Below are positions 50,899-60,836 of a DNA stretch of 62,306 nt, one piece after another. A program made the position numbers and the translations under genes. The DNA lies in assembly GCA_964463505.1 (NCBI GenBank), contig CAYXDC010000011.1:1-62306 (forward strand), read 5' to 3'. The notes beneath the pieces are model-generated. The model did no database searches and was not told the origin of the DNA. It was given only the letters and a program-made list of their open reading frames with translations. This DNA is from JAJZSS01 sp964463505 (GTDB taxonomy: Bacteria > Chloroflexota > Anaerolineae > Anaerolineales > UBA4823). Numbering within the stretch: position 1 is the first letter of the stretch; each line of letters opens with the position of its first letter.

Positions 50899-53800
50899 AT
50901 GGTAACCGAACCAACCGCTCCAACCACTCATTGGATCCTGGGTCTTGAAAAACATTTTGCTGCAACGGATTGGCCCTGGGTGATTCGTGCTCTGCGCCAC
51001 GACCAGGTCGTATGGGAGGCGCTGGCGCTGCATGGACTGGCAAAGCGTGGATTGACTGTGCTGCCAGGCAACCCCGAGCAATGGTCGCCGGCCGTGCTTG
51101 CATTATTAAGCATTGATCTGACAGCGCCACTGGAAAGCCTGCGCACCCTGCCGCTGCGGCCGGTATCTCAATCCGTGCATGAGCGTGCACAGCAGGCACT
51201 GGATGAGTGGACCACAAACCAGGGAGCTACGCCTCTCACCCTGGGTAAGGCGGTTCTGATCGCCCTGGCATTACGCGAGGGCCGCGTGGCTTCTGCCTGG
51301 GAAAAGGTATTTCTGTCCATGGATTTCACCCATCCGGAGTGGAAGGCAGTTTTCACCTGTCTGTATGGCTTGATCCCCGATCCATTCGATATGCTGCGCG
51401 CCCTTTTGCAAGACTCTGCTGACAAGTTTCACCCACGCATCGCCGTGCACGCGCTGCTCAGCAACCCACTAAAAGCAGACGAGCTGCGTGAGACGCTGCA
51501 CGACCTGCTGAAGGAATTAAAGGTCCAGCAACGCAAGCAGGTCTTGCAAGTCCTTGGTGAATATCGCAAGGAGCTTTCTGTAGAGATCGCCCAGGAGGTG
51601 CTGGATGACCAGTTCACCAGGCTGCCGGCGGCAGCGTCAGCAACTCCAACTGGCGTTGCAAAGGCAGCCGAACAGGCCTGGGTGAATCGTTTGGATAGCT
51701 TGCGTTCAGCATTGCAAATCGCCGAGTTACACATCACTGCCGGCCAGGAAGAGGCGGCATTGCCATATTTCTCTGAGGCAATCACCTCCACACGCCGTCT
51801 GCAGGCTGAGTTTTCAGCACGCCTGGCAGAGCTCGTCAGCACGGTGGGCAATCCTGCCAGCGCCGTGGAAGCCTGGCGACAGGCAGCACAGATGGATCCC
51901 GAGAACGCACATTTCACCGCTGGCCTGGTTGAAGCTTTGATGAGCAACGAGCGCATCGAGGATGCACGCACGCTCCTGGACCTGCATGTGGCGCATCTCG
52001 ATGGTTCCATCCATCCTGTATTGTGGCTGGTCGAAGCCCAGCTCGCAAGCGTTGAAGGACACATGCAGGATGCTCGGGAGGCGGCAGAAAAAGCTTATGA
52101 GCACCTCGGGCAAACGCACGAAATCGAAAGCGAAAAACACCTGCTGCAACTGGGTCAAACGCTGCTCACTGTGGGTTTACCCAGCCAGGCAGCAATGGTG
52201 GCAGATCGCTGCTTAAAAATCAACCCTAATCATGCGCGAGGTCTGGTCCTGCAAGCCCGTGCATACCTGGCGGCTGGGAAAAACACAGCCGCCCTGACCG
52301 CGGCCAGTCTGGCAACAACTTTACTTCCCGGTGAAAATGCGCCTGAGGAGCTGCTCCTGGCGTGCCTGGAAGCTTGTAAAGAATGGCCGGCAGCCCTGGC
52401 TGTGCGCCAACGTTTGCTGGAGAGGCGGGCAAGCACACCTACCAGCGCTGATCTGCACGCCCTGGCAGGTTGCGCCTTGAATTCACACGAGCCCCACCAG
52501 GCGGTCAGTGCATCTCAGAAGGCGCTCAGCATTGATCCCCAGGATGGCATTGCACACGCACTCTATGGAGCAGCCCTGCTGCAATTGAACGATCCCGAAG
52601 CTGCTTTAGCGCATTTCAGCATGGCAACCGAATTATCGCCTCACAAAGCTGAACCCTGGCTGGCGCTGGCAGATGCTTACCAGCACAGCGGCGATAGCGC
52701 GCGGGCTTATGAGATCCTGCGCTCAGGCAGTCTGGCTGCACCTCACTCGGCACGGCTGCAGCTGGCGTTGGGGAAAGCCAGCCTGGAGGCAGGCGCCCCA
52801 TCCCAGGCACTGAGCACCTTACGCAAAGCAGCCAGCTTGCTGCAGGAAAACCCAGCCGACGATGAATCCATCCTCTCAGCCTATGGATATGCAGATATCT
52901 CTCAGGAAGTCGCCTTCTTCCTGGGTGAGACTCTGCGCCAGTTAGGTCACCTGGATGAGGCCAATCAGGTATTTAGTGCAGCCTATGAGGCCACTGCTAA
53001 GGGCAAACCAGTCGATATGCGGCTCTCCTACGCCTTCGGAAAAACCTTGTTAGGCTTGAATGCGATCTCGAAGGCAGTTCCTCCCCTGCTGGATGTGGTC
53101 GGGCAAAATCCACCTGACCCGGAACCCTATGTTGACCTCGCTCGCAGCTTACTGCAGCTATCCGGACCCATGCGAGATTATGCAAGCCGCGCGGTTGAGT
53201 ATCTAATGAAAGCCCTACAACTGAATCCGGCTCTGGCGGAAGCGCAAGGTTTGCTGGGCGAAGCCTTTGAAGCCAAACATGAACCCTCTAAAGCTCTGGT
53301 AGCCTATCAAAAAGCCCTTGAGACCCCGCTAAAAGAAGATGCTGCCTGGCGAGCACGTCTGCACCATGGCGTTGGTCGAGCTGCCCTGCAAATCGGGCAG
53401 GCCGACACAGCCCTGATCAGCCTGCGAGAGGCCGCCCAGCTCGAACCGCTTGAGCCTGCCATTCAGCAATCCCTGGCATCAGCGTGCATGGAGCTGGAGA
53501 TGTATGCGGATAGTTTATCAGCCGCCCGCACAGCCTTGCAGCTTACACCATCTCAACCCCAACTGATGCAGTGGTTTGCGCAGCATACACGGCATCTTTA
53601 CAGCGCCACGAGCGGTCAGGTAAATGCGCTCACCGAAGCTGCCCAGGCCTTGACCCAGGCAATCCAGAGCGATCCTGCACAGATCGAGCTGTATATCGAT
53701 CTCGGTCAGTTATATCTGGAGAATGAGAACCCCGAATCTGCTTTGCGGGCATTTATCGAAGCGACAGACAAAACCATCACTGCTAAAGCCAGCCTGTCTT

Positions 53801-56502
53801 TGCCCCAATTTCTCCTGCTGGCCCGGCACCTGCGGCACTTGAACGAAGCAGAAAAAGCTGCTGTATTGCTCACTCAGGGATTACAGGATTATCAGGGCAC
53901 AGAAGGTTACGATCTCGATCAAGACCGTCCCGAGACCCAGCTTTGGTATGAGTTATCTATCACGCAACTTCAAATAGGCAATCCCGAAGCTGCGATCCAG
54001 GCCCTGGATCAAGCCATTATCTGCCAGCCAGATAACCCCAATTTGTTAGTCAAGAAAGCCGATGCACTGGTTGAATGTGACCGGCTGCAAGAAGCCATGG
54101 AAATCCTGGAGCGAGTGCTCAACCAAGCACCCGAAGATATTTCGCTGCATATCAAAGCTGCCCAGGTAATGCGCTACCTGGGTGAATATCAAAGCGCCTT
54201 CGCCCATGCCAAACATGCCGCAAGTCTGCAGGATTTAGATACCCCACAATCTACATTCTTGAAATCACACAGCCTGGCGGCGCAACTGGCACGCAGCTTA
54301 TTGATTCCAGATCAAGCCCTGGAGTTGATTGGGATTGAAAAACCTGATACCGAGGATCACGCGACCCTGATCGATTTTCTGAATACACGCCTGGAGCTCG
54401 CTTTCGATTTCCAGGACGAGAATATGCAATCTGCGACCATCTCCCCATTGGAGGAGCTAAACCCGGTAGACCCACGTTCGCTGGCCAGCCTGGCGCGCAG
54501 TGCGCTGCGCAATGGGAACACCGAACAAGCCAACCAACTACTCAACCAATCTTTGCGCTGGATTCCAGACGACAAACAGGAGCAGGGCGCCGCCCATATT
54601 GAAATGCTCCTGATCCAACGCAGCCAGGCTGAGGCAGCCCTGGAGCTTGGTAAATGGTCCCTGGCAGTGCCTCTCTTCCGCCATATCGCCAACCAATTGA
54701 TGGATGAACCTTTGACGCAGTTGCAACTTGCGCGTGCCCTGGTGCTTGAGGCTGAATTTATCCCCTTTGCCCACCAGGCGGGCAGTGTTGAGCATGCTCC
54801 ACAGGCACTATCCAGCAAGAATATTGACGAATTCAGCCATGCTATTGCGATGATCGAGAAATACGGATCAGAACACAAGATCACTCCTTCCGGACGTTCA
54901 CTCTTTTGTCTCGAGGCTATTGCCCGCTGGAAAGCACGCGGCGAGACGATTTTCAAGCCAGGCCCTGAAAGCAGCATGGCGCTGGATGCAGCCTTTGAAT
55001 CCATACCAGCACAGCCGGATGATATTGCTGCACGCATCTTATTACTTGGCAAGATCCACGAAGTGACAACCGCCAGTCGTGCTGCACAACTCTACCCGCG
55101 TAACCCACTGGTGTGGTCACGTCAGGCGGCAATGCTGGCGGAGACAAACCCCCACCAGGCGCTCAGCGCCATCCACCGTGCCCTGGATAACTGGACCAGC
55201 CAGGCTGCTGAGTATCGCTACGAATACCCCTTGCTGTTGGCTTTACAGGCAAAGCTGGCTTATGAAACCGGCGAGTGTGAGCAAGCCTCCGGCGCCATCC
55301 AACTGGCGCTTAGCCACTGGCCTAACGAACCCCGCTGGCACGCGCTCAAAGCCGAGATTGAGCTGGATCTGGCACTGCAAACGCTGAATGATCACAACCA
55401 ACGCGAAGCCGGCATCCTCTCAGCGATCAATCATCTTGAAAAGGCTGTTGAGCTAGAACCTGAAGAACATTCGCATGCTTTGAAATTAGGGCAGGTATAT
55501 CTGTGGCGCGGCGCTCCTATCCAGGCTATCCGGGCTCTGCAACTCGCCACCCAAATAGCACCCGAAGAAGCTGAGACCTGGCACTCACTAGCCCAGGCTC
55601 AGCGCAGCGCGGGAAACCTGGAAGAAGCCAGGGATTCAGCAGAAAAAGCATTAGAGAAAAGCGCCGATCCGACCACTGTGCACTTACTGCTGGCAGAGAT
55701 TGAGCTCGACACGAACAATGCGCGCGCGGCTCACACCCGCATCCAGGGCATCCTGGATGCCAATCCCGACCATCCCAAGGCGCTGCACATCCTGGCGCTG
55801 ACGCTGGAAAAAATGAACCGGCCCGCAGAAGCGCTCACCACTCTGGAAAAACTCATTCCTATCAGCCAGGCGCCATTTGCGTTGGAGCTGGAGCGTGCAC
55901 GCATATTGGAGAAGGCGCAGGGCGTCAAGTCCAGCATCACTGCCTTGCAGGAGATCGTAGAGCGCTACCCTGAAGAACCGCTGGCATTAGCTGGCTTGGC
56001 CCGTGCTCTGCTGAATGACGGTCAGGTGCAACCGGCGGTCGAAGCTGCCCAAAAGGCGCTCGTCCATAATAAAGGCCAGCTGGATCAAATCGCCCTGGCA
56101 GATCTAAATCAGCGTATCGGTCACCATGCTCTGACAGGCGGGCAGCTTGACCTGGCGGTGCATCATTTGACCCTGGCCGTTGAGCTTGACCCTAACAGCC
56201 TGGAAGCTTACCTGGATCTTGGCGCGACCTATCTGGAGCGCCGCCAGCCGAACTATGCACTGCAAGTATTCAATCAGGCGATTGCCCTGGTACACGATGA
56301 TTACCGCCCATATTATCAGGCCGGGCTGGCATTGAAAGAACTCAAAGATTATCAGGCGGCAGAAGAAATGCTCAACCGGGCATCCAAGCTCGCTCCGACT
56401 GAAATCGGTATCCATCGTTTGTTGACCGCAGTTGTTGCCCTGAATTTGATCCACAACCGGCGCTCGGCGGACGTATCCCATTACACGGAAGGGCTTAAAT
56501 GA
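50899..56502 (+). CDS. Giant TPR-repeat protein
   Basis: 1867 residues composed almost entirely of tetratricopeptide-like helical repeats, e.g. ALSIDPQDGIAHALYGAALLQLNDPEAALAHF, AIICQPDNPNLLVKKADALVECDRLQEAMEIL, ALVHNKGQ-type variants and a C-terminal LAVELDPNSLEAYLDLGATYLERRQPNYALQVFNQAIALV. There is no signal peptide or TM segment; only the first ~250 residues look non-TPR (helical, Leu-rich). Such solenoids are protein-protein scaffolds. Its stop overlaps the start of the protease gene (ATGA), which strongly suggests the two products form a complex. Confidence 0.9.
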   Translation: MVTEPTAPTTHWILGLEKHFAATDWPWVIRALRHDQVVWEALALHGLAKRGLTVLPGNPEQWSPAVLALLSIDLTAPLESLRTLPLRPVSQSVHERAQQALDEWTTNQGATPLTLGKAVLIALALREGRVASAWEKVFLSMDFTHPEWKAVFTCLYGLIPDPFDMLRALLQDSADKFHPRIAVHALLSNPLKADELRETLHDLLKELKVQQRKQVLQVLGEYRKELSVEIAQEVLDDQFTRLPAAASATPTGVAKAAEQAWVNRLDSLRSALQIAELHITAGQEEAALPYFSEAITSTRRLQAEFSARLAELVSTVGNPASAVEAWRQAAQMDPENAHFTAGLVEALMSNERIEDARTLLDLHVAHLDGSIHPVLWLVEAQLASVEGHMQDAREAAEKAYEHLGQTHEIESEKHLLQLGQTLLTVGLPSQAAMVADRCLKINPNHARGLVLQARAYLAAGKNTAALTAASLATTLLPGENAPEELLLACLEACKEWPAALAVRQRLLERRASTPTSADLHALAGCALNSHEPHQAVSASQKALSIDPQDGIAHALYGAALLQLNDPEAALAHFSMATELSPHKAEPWLALADAYQHSGDSARAYEILRSGSLAAPHSARLQLALGKASLEAGAPSQALSTLRKAASLLQENPADDESILSAYGYADISQEVAFFLGETLRQLGHLDEANQVFSAAYEATAKGKPVDMRLSYAFGKTLLGLNAISKAVPPLLDVVGQNPPDPEPYVDLARSLLQLSGPMRDYASRAVEYLMKALQLNPALAEAQGLLGEAFEAKHEPSKALVAYQKALETPLKEDAAWRARLHHGVGRAALQIGQADTALISLREAAQLEPLEPAIQQSLASACMELEMYADSLSAARTALQLTPSQPQLMQWFAQHTRHLYSATSGQVNALTEAAQALTQAIQSDPAQIELYIDLGQLYLENENPESALRAFIEATDKTITAKASLSLPQFLLLARHLRHLNEAEKAAVLLTQGLQDYQGTEGYDLDQDRPETQLWYELSITQLQIGNPEAAIQALDQAIICQPDNPNLLVKKADALVECDRLQEAMEILERVLNQAPEDISLHIKAAQVMRYLGEYQSAFAHAKHAASLQDLDTPQSTFLKSHSLAAQLARSLLIPDQALELIGIEKPDTEDHATLIDFLNTRLELAFDFQDENMQSATISPLEELNPVDPRSLASLARSALRNGNTEQANQLLNQSLRWIPDDKQEQGAAHIEMLLIQRSQAEAALELGKWSLAVPLFRHIANQLMDEPLTQLQLARALVLEAEFIPFAHQAGSVEHAPQALSSKNIDEFSHAIAMIEKYGSEHKITPSGRSLFCLEAIARWKARGETIFKPGPESSMALDAAFESIPAQPDDIAARILLLGKIHEVTTASRAAQLYPRNPLVWSRQAAMLAETNPHQALSAIHRALDNWTSQAAEYRYEYPLLLALQAKLAYETGECEQASGAIQLALSHWPNEPRWHALKAEIELDLALQTLNDHNQREAGILSAINHLEKAVELEPEEHSHALKLGQVYLWRGAPIQAIRALQLATQIAPEEAETWHSLAQAQRSAGNLEEARDSAEKALEKSADPTTVHLLLAEIELDTNNARAAHTRIQGILDANPDHPKALHILALTLEKMNRPAEALTTLEKLIPISQAPFALELERARILEKAQGVKSSITALQEIVERYPEEPLALAGLARALLNDGQVQPAVEAAQKALVHNKGQLDQIALADLNQRIGHHALTGGQLDLAVHHLTLAVELDPNSLEAYLDLGATYLERRQPNYALQVFNQAIALVHDDYRPYYQAGLALKELKDYQAAEEMLNRASKLAPTEIGIHRLLTAVVALNLIHNRRSADVSHYTEGLK

Positions 56503-59150
56503 TCACCTCATACACTGCTGTAAGCCATCCGATCGCGCGCGACCAATTTCTAAGCATCCTGGAAACAGCGATCTCGGTGCGTGAATATCGTTATGCCCGT
56601 GAAGCTGCTCTGGCCTGGCTGGCTGTCTATCCCGGTGACCTGACGGTGAGTTTGCTGTATGCACAGGTGATGCTGGGAGACCAACGCGCAAAACCTGTCA
56701 TTCCGGTGCTGGAACAAATCTGCGAGACTGATCCAGAGAATCTGTCCGCGCTCGAGAGCTATTACCAGGCCTTACAATCCCTTAAGCAGCCCATAACAGT
56801 GGATTTGAAAGGTAGCCTGCTGGCGTTGGGCAGCAGCCTGGTAAAACGCGAGAAAGAAACCGCCTGGGGTACTGAGTTAGCTGCAGCGCGCTTTGCACAG
56901 CAAGAAGGCGATCCACAAAAGGCTATGGAGCTCTTCCAGAATGTGCTGGGGACGCGCCAGCATATCCCGCTGGTTGGGGTGAGTCACTTGCACATCCTGG
57001 AGTGCTTACCTGATACGCCATTGATCATCAAACGCAAATTAGGCGCTTTCTATCACGAAAAATGGCCAGATTGCCTGCAGGTAACGCTGTATCTTGCCGA
57101 TTGGCTGATGGACGGGGGTGAATTTGACCAGGCTGTCAGCTTGCTACACGAAGCCGCCGCCAAAGACGTCTCTCAACAAGTGGTTGAACGCCTGTGGGGT
57201 GTAGAACATCCTTATCAATCGCTATGGTCAGAAAACCTGGAAGCCAAAATTGAAATACCGGTTCCGGCAGCCGTGGCAGCAGTCTTTGGATGGAACCAGA
57301 TCCCATCCAGGCTACCTACGATTGATTCCTTTGCCGAAACTAAGAAGTCGTACACGAGCATTGGCTCACACAGCACGGATGGAAAACAGGCGCTTGCACC
57401 CCGTTTGAGTAACGAGACCGAAACCCTGGTTCCCATCCAGGAAGAACTCGAACGCATCGCAAAACGTCTGCAACAGCCGGGACTGACGCGTACGGATGGT
57501 CGCTTCCCCGTGTATGTGGTGTTCTCATCCCACCGCGGCCTCGAAAAACAATATGGATCTGCAGGGGCCGATGCAATTGAAAAAGAGATGAACTATCTCG
57601 TAGACACCATCCAAACCAATAAGACCAACGGCAACAAACGCTGGGAAGCAGGCTTATTCCTGGCAGACGATCCACAGAACCTGGAGCGCCTGGGAATAGA
57701 ACCCGTGGCCAGCGATGATGCCTGGAGGTTGAAATTGGCGCTGGCAGATCTGGACGCGGCGCTGGCTCAACACGGCGAGATGATTGGCGCGCTGCTAATC
57801 GTGGGTGGGCCAGAGGTGGTGCCTTTCCACCACTTACCAAATCCGGTGGATGATACAGATTGTGATGTACCATCCGATAACCCCTATGGCACACGCGATG
57901 AGAATTATTTCATCCCTGAATGGTCGGTGGGACGCCTTCCCGGCGGGAGCGGAAAAGATCCAGCATTGTTGATCCAGCAGCTCAAAGAGATCGTTGCCAG
58001 CCACAGCAGCCCAGCCAGGCCTCTAAAATGGACGACGCGCCTCTGGCTGCGCCTGCGCACCTGGTTCCGCCCTGGTCTATTTATTCCGGGCTGGGTGGAT
58101 AAAAACTACAGCTTTGGCTATACAGCCGCTGTATGGCGCAAGGCAGCCTATCAAGTCTATGCACCGATCGGGCGACCCATTGATATGTGGATTTCACCTG
58201 AATTGGCCCAAAAATCCAACGGCAGTAGCTCAACCAAGGGGAAAAACTTACCCCTGGCGATGTTGGGATATTTCAATCTGCACGGTTTACCCGATTCACC
58301 CGAATGGCTCGGTCAACGCGATCCATTGGACGGGCAGGAAGGCGCCGATTATCCGGTCGCGCTCAGTCCAGAAGACCTGGACCTGGCAGGAGAGCTGAAT
58401 GGTTTAACCACGCCGAAAATCGTGTTCACGGAGGCGTGTTTTGGAGCGCATATTCTCCGCAAAGAGAGTCACGACTCGTTAGCCCTCAAGTTTCTCGCCT
58501 CGGGTACGACAGCTTTAGTGGGCTCCACCTGTATGGCCTATGGTTCAATCAACGAACAGCTCACTGCGGCGGATATGTTGGGGTATAGCTTCTGGACAAA
58601 CCTGCAGAGCGGGCTTCCGGTTGGCGAAGCACTGCGCCGGGCAAAAGTTCAGATGGCGCGCGATCTTCAACAAGGACAGGGCTATCTGGATGGGATGGAT
58701 CAGAAAACCCTGATCTCATTTGTGCTTTACGGCGACCCTTTAGCCCAACCCGTCCAGGTGCGGCGCACTCCAAAGAGTGTCCAGCGCGCCCTCAATCCAG
58801 TGGGCATGGTGAAAACTGTATGCGACCTGGATGGAGAAATGGACGCAGAAACTAGCTTGAGCAGCAAGGAGAAAGATTACATCCGCCACATCGTCGCCCG
58901 TTATCTACCTGGTATGCGTGATGCGAAGCTGGACGTACATCTGCAGCAAGCCAGTTGCCAGGATTGTGAAAAAAACTGCCCGACCAGCAAATTACGCAAT
59001 AAGCATGTGCGACCAGCAGAGCCACCGGCCGGAAGGCGACTGGTGATCCTGAGCAAGACCATCGCCGGCAGCCAGCAGCTGTATACCCAAATCGCACGAA
59101 TGACTCTCGACCCGGATGGCAAACTCGTCAAACTGGTCGTCTCACGGTAA
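56499..59150 (+). CDS. Clan CD cysteine protease (gingipain/caspase-like) with helical N-terminus
   Basis: 883 residues. Residues 1-~260 are TPR-like (AREAALAWLAVYPGDLTVSLLYAQVML). The protease core (~330-760) has a C25/caspase arrangement: LLIVGGPEVVPFHHLPN, SDNPYGTRDENYFIPEWSVGRLPGG, His595 in FNLHGLPDSPEW and Cys647 in VFTEACFGAHIL, 52 residues apart, then GSTCMAYGSINEQLTAADMLGYSFW and LISFVLYGDPLAQP. A C-terminal Cys cluster CQDCEKNC is present near residue 825. No signal peptide is seen, so it is probably cytosolic, unlike secreted gingipains. Overlaps the TPR gene by 4 nt; a strong terminator follows. Confidence 0.82.
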   Translation: MITSYTAVSHPIARDQFLSILETAISVREYRYAREAALAWLAVYPGDLTVSLLYAQVMLGDQRAKPVIPVLEQICETDPENLSALESYYQALQSLKQPITVDLKGSLLALGSSLVKREKETAWGTELAAARFAQQEGDPQKAMELFQNVLGTRQHIPLVGVSHLHILECLPDTPLIIKRKLGAFYHEKWPDCLQVTLYLADWLMDGGEFDQAVSLLHEAAAKDVSQQVVERLWGVEHPYQSLWSENLEAKIEIPVPAAVAAVFGWNQIPSRLPTIDSFAETKKSYTSIGSHSTDGKQALAPRLSNETETLVPIQEELERIAKRLQQPGLTRTDGRFPVYVVFSSHRGLEKQYGSAGADAIEKEMNYLVDTIQTNKTNGNKRWEAGLFLADDPQNLERLGIEPVASDDAWRLKLALADLDAALAQHGEMIGALLIVGGPEVVPFHHLPNPVDDTDCDVPSDNPYGTRDENYFIPEWSVGRLPGGSGKDPALLIQQLKEIVASHSSPARPLKWTTRLWLRLRTWFRPGLFIPGWVDKNYSFGYTAAVWRKAAYQVYAPIGRPIDMWISPELAQKSNGSSSTKGKNLPLAMLGYFNLHGLPDSPEWLGQRDPLDGQEGADYPVALSPEDLDLAGELNGLTTPKIVFTEACFGAHILRKESHDSLALKFLASGTTALVGSTCMAYGSINEQLTAADMLGYSFWTNLQSGLPVGEALRRAKVQMARDLQQGQGYLDGMDQKTLISFVLYGDPLAQPVQVRRTPKSVQRALNPVGMVKTVCDLDGEMDAETSLSSKEKDYIRHIVARYLPGMRDAKLDVHLQQASCQDCEKNCPTSKLRNKHVRPAEPPAGRRLVILSKTIAGSQQLYTQIARMTLDPDGKLVKLVVSR

Positions 59151-59168
59151 TTTCATCTTTCCATGGTA

Positions 59169-59206
59169 TATTAACTCCCTGGGTGGTGGTACCCCAGGGA
59201 GTTAAT
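59169..59206 (+). terminator. Strong terminator after the protease gene
   Basis: TTAACTCCCTGGG pairs perfectly with CCCAGGGAGTTAA (13 bp), and a T run (59207-59211) follows. The 3' arm contains GGGAG, which could be the ribosome-binding site of the next gene. Confidence 0.85.
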
Positions 59207-59209
59207 TTT

Positions 59210-60697
59210 TTGCGCAGACCAATCTCAGCTTTTTCATCATTACGTTTTTTCTCAATCGCACTCATCCTGATTGCGATTGTGCTGACCGTCTTACAATTGA
59301 TGCAATTTAGCCGGGTAAGAAGCTACTTTCCGGCAGGACTGGAAATAGCCAGTGTTCCGGTGGGCGGGCTGGACCGGACACAGGCAGCCGCACGCTTGCT
59401 CGAAGCTTACTCAACGCCACTGGTGCTCCATTATGGAGAGGCTGAAATTCAGCTCAATCCCGCAGTTGTCGATTTTCAACTGGATACGGAAGCCATGCTC
59501 GCTGCGGCTGACCTGGAGCGTACTCAGAAACTATTCTGGGAGGAGTTCTGGGACTACCTGTGGGGGCGCACAACCAACCCCCGTTCAGTCCCCCTGCGTT
59601 CTTCGTTTTCCGAAACGCGCCTGCGCGCCTATCTGGACGAAATTGCCGAACGCTACGACCAGGCTCCCGTGCCCGCGCGCCCCGTCGCTGGAACCACCAA
59701 TTTTGAGGCAGGTCAACCCGGCTATATTTTGGATGCGGATGGCGCGGTGCTGCTGATTGAAAACGCCTTACAATCATTACAAGGCCGCGCGGTGGATTTA
59801 CCGCTGGCGCGCACCGACCCGACCCGGCCATCTATGCGCAATCTTGAAATTCTACTCCAGCAAACTTTGCAAATTTCTGGCTTCGATGGCATTGCCGGTA
59901 TCTATCTGATCGATCTTCAGACTGCACAGGAATTGCACTTCGCCCACCAGCTCGGCGAAAATTTACCGGTGAATCCAGATATTGCCTTCACCGCCTCTAG
60001 CATTATCAAGGTCCCCATCATGGTTTCGGCCTACCGGCGCATTTCCGATAATCCGGGTGAGGAGACCACGAAGCTGCTGCAGGATATGATCACCGCCTCG
60101 GGGAATGAGGCGGCTGACTGGTTGATGGACCGGGTGATCGATCCCACACGCGGCCCGCTGATCGTCACGGAGGATATGCAAACCCTTGGTTTGCAAAACA
60201 CATTCCTGGCAGGAAAATTCACGCTCGGCTCGCCTCTTTTGGCTACTATCCGCACGCCTGCCAACCAGCGCACCGATGTGAACACAGACCCGGATATCTA
60301 CAGCCAGACCACTCCATCGGATATCGGCATGCTGCTGGGTGATCTTTACCAATGCGCCCAATCCGGGGGTGGAACCCTGCCGGCTGTTTTCGCCGGTGAG
60401 ATCACGCCTGCTGAGTGCCAGGAAATGATCAATCTACTGGTGGCGAACAAACTGCCTGTCTTGCTCACCGCAGGCATCCCGGAAGGCACGCGCATCGCCC
60501 ATAAACACGGCTGGGTAACCTTTAATGGGGTGATCAATGCGATTGGGGATGCAGGCATTATCTATTCCCCAGGCGGGAATTATGTCCTGGCTGTGTTCCT
60601 GCATCACCCCGTCCAATTGGTCTGGGATCCAGCCTCCTTGTTGATCTCCGAATTGTCCCGCGCAGTCTACAACTACTTTAATTTACCCGGATCGTAA
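59210..60697 (+). CDS. Membrane-anchored serine hydrolase of the class A beta-lactamase superfamily
   Basis: 495 residues from TTG 59210, chosen because GGGAG lies 8 nt upstream; the GTG codons at 59183/59186 lie inside the terminator stem. A TM anchor (IALILIAIVLTVLQLM) comes first, then a YoaR-like peptidoglycan-associated domain (VPVGGLDRTQAAARLLEAY), then the serine-hydrolase domain: SSIIKVP (SxxK), SGNEAADWL (SDN equivalent) and KHGW (KTG equivalent). SDN and KTG are altered, so a lactamase function is not assured; a peptidase or penicillin-binding role is possible. Confidence 0.8.
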   Translation: MRRPISAFSSLRFFSIALILIAIVLTVLQLMQFSRVRSYFPAGLEIASVPVGGLDRTQAAARLLEAYSTPLVLHYGEAEIQLNPAVVDFQLDTEAMLAAADLERTQKLFWEEFWDYLWGRTTNPRSVPLRSSFSETRLRAYLDEIAERYDQAPVPARPVAGTTNFEAGQPGYILDADGAVLLIENALQSLQGRAVDLPLARTDPTRPSMRNLEILLQQTLQISGFDGIAGIYLIDLQTAQELHFAHQLGENLPVNPDIAFTASSIIKVPIMVSAYRRISDNPGEETTKLLQDMITASGNEAADWLMDRVIDPTRGPLIVTEDMQTLGLQNTFLAGKFTLGSPLLATIRTPANQRTDVNTDPDIYSQTTPSDIGMLLGDLYQCAQSGGGTLPAVFAGEITPAECQEMINLLVANKLPVLLTAGIPEGTRIAHKHGWVTFNGVINAIGDAGIIYSPGGNYVLAVFLHHPVQLVWDPASLLISELSRAVYNYFNLPGS

Positions 60698-60742
60698 TCC
60701 GATCCCCACCACGAAATTACTTGCCCATTAGCGAGGTGGTTC

Positions 60743-60773
60743 TTGTTACAATCCTGGGAAATCAAACTATAAT
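60743..60773 (+). promoter_or_regulatory. Possible sigma-70 promoter of the GPP34 gene
   Basis: TTGTTA and TATAAT separated by 19 bp, slightly long. About 63 nt before the start codon. Confidence 0.45.
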
Positions 60774-60836
60774 CATAATGAGGCTTACGAGAATGGATCA
60801 TGCGTAAGCGATCCGTGTTCAAGAAAGGGAGTATTT

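Noticed and set aside
54357..55052. 231-codon minus-strand frame inside the TPR gene
   Set aside because: Shadow; composition is rich in Ser/Arg as expected of antisense frames.
59210..60697. Antibiotic-resistance beta-lactamase
   Set aside because: SDN and KTG motifs are changed (SGN, KHG) and an extra YoaR-like envelope domain is present; a wall-related role is at least as likely.
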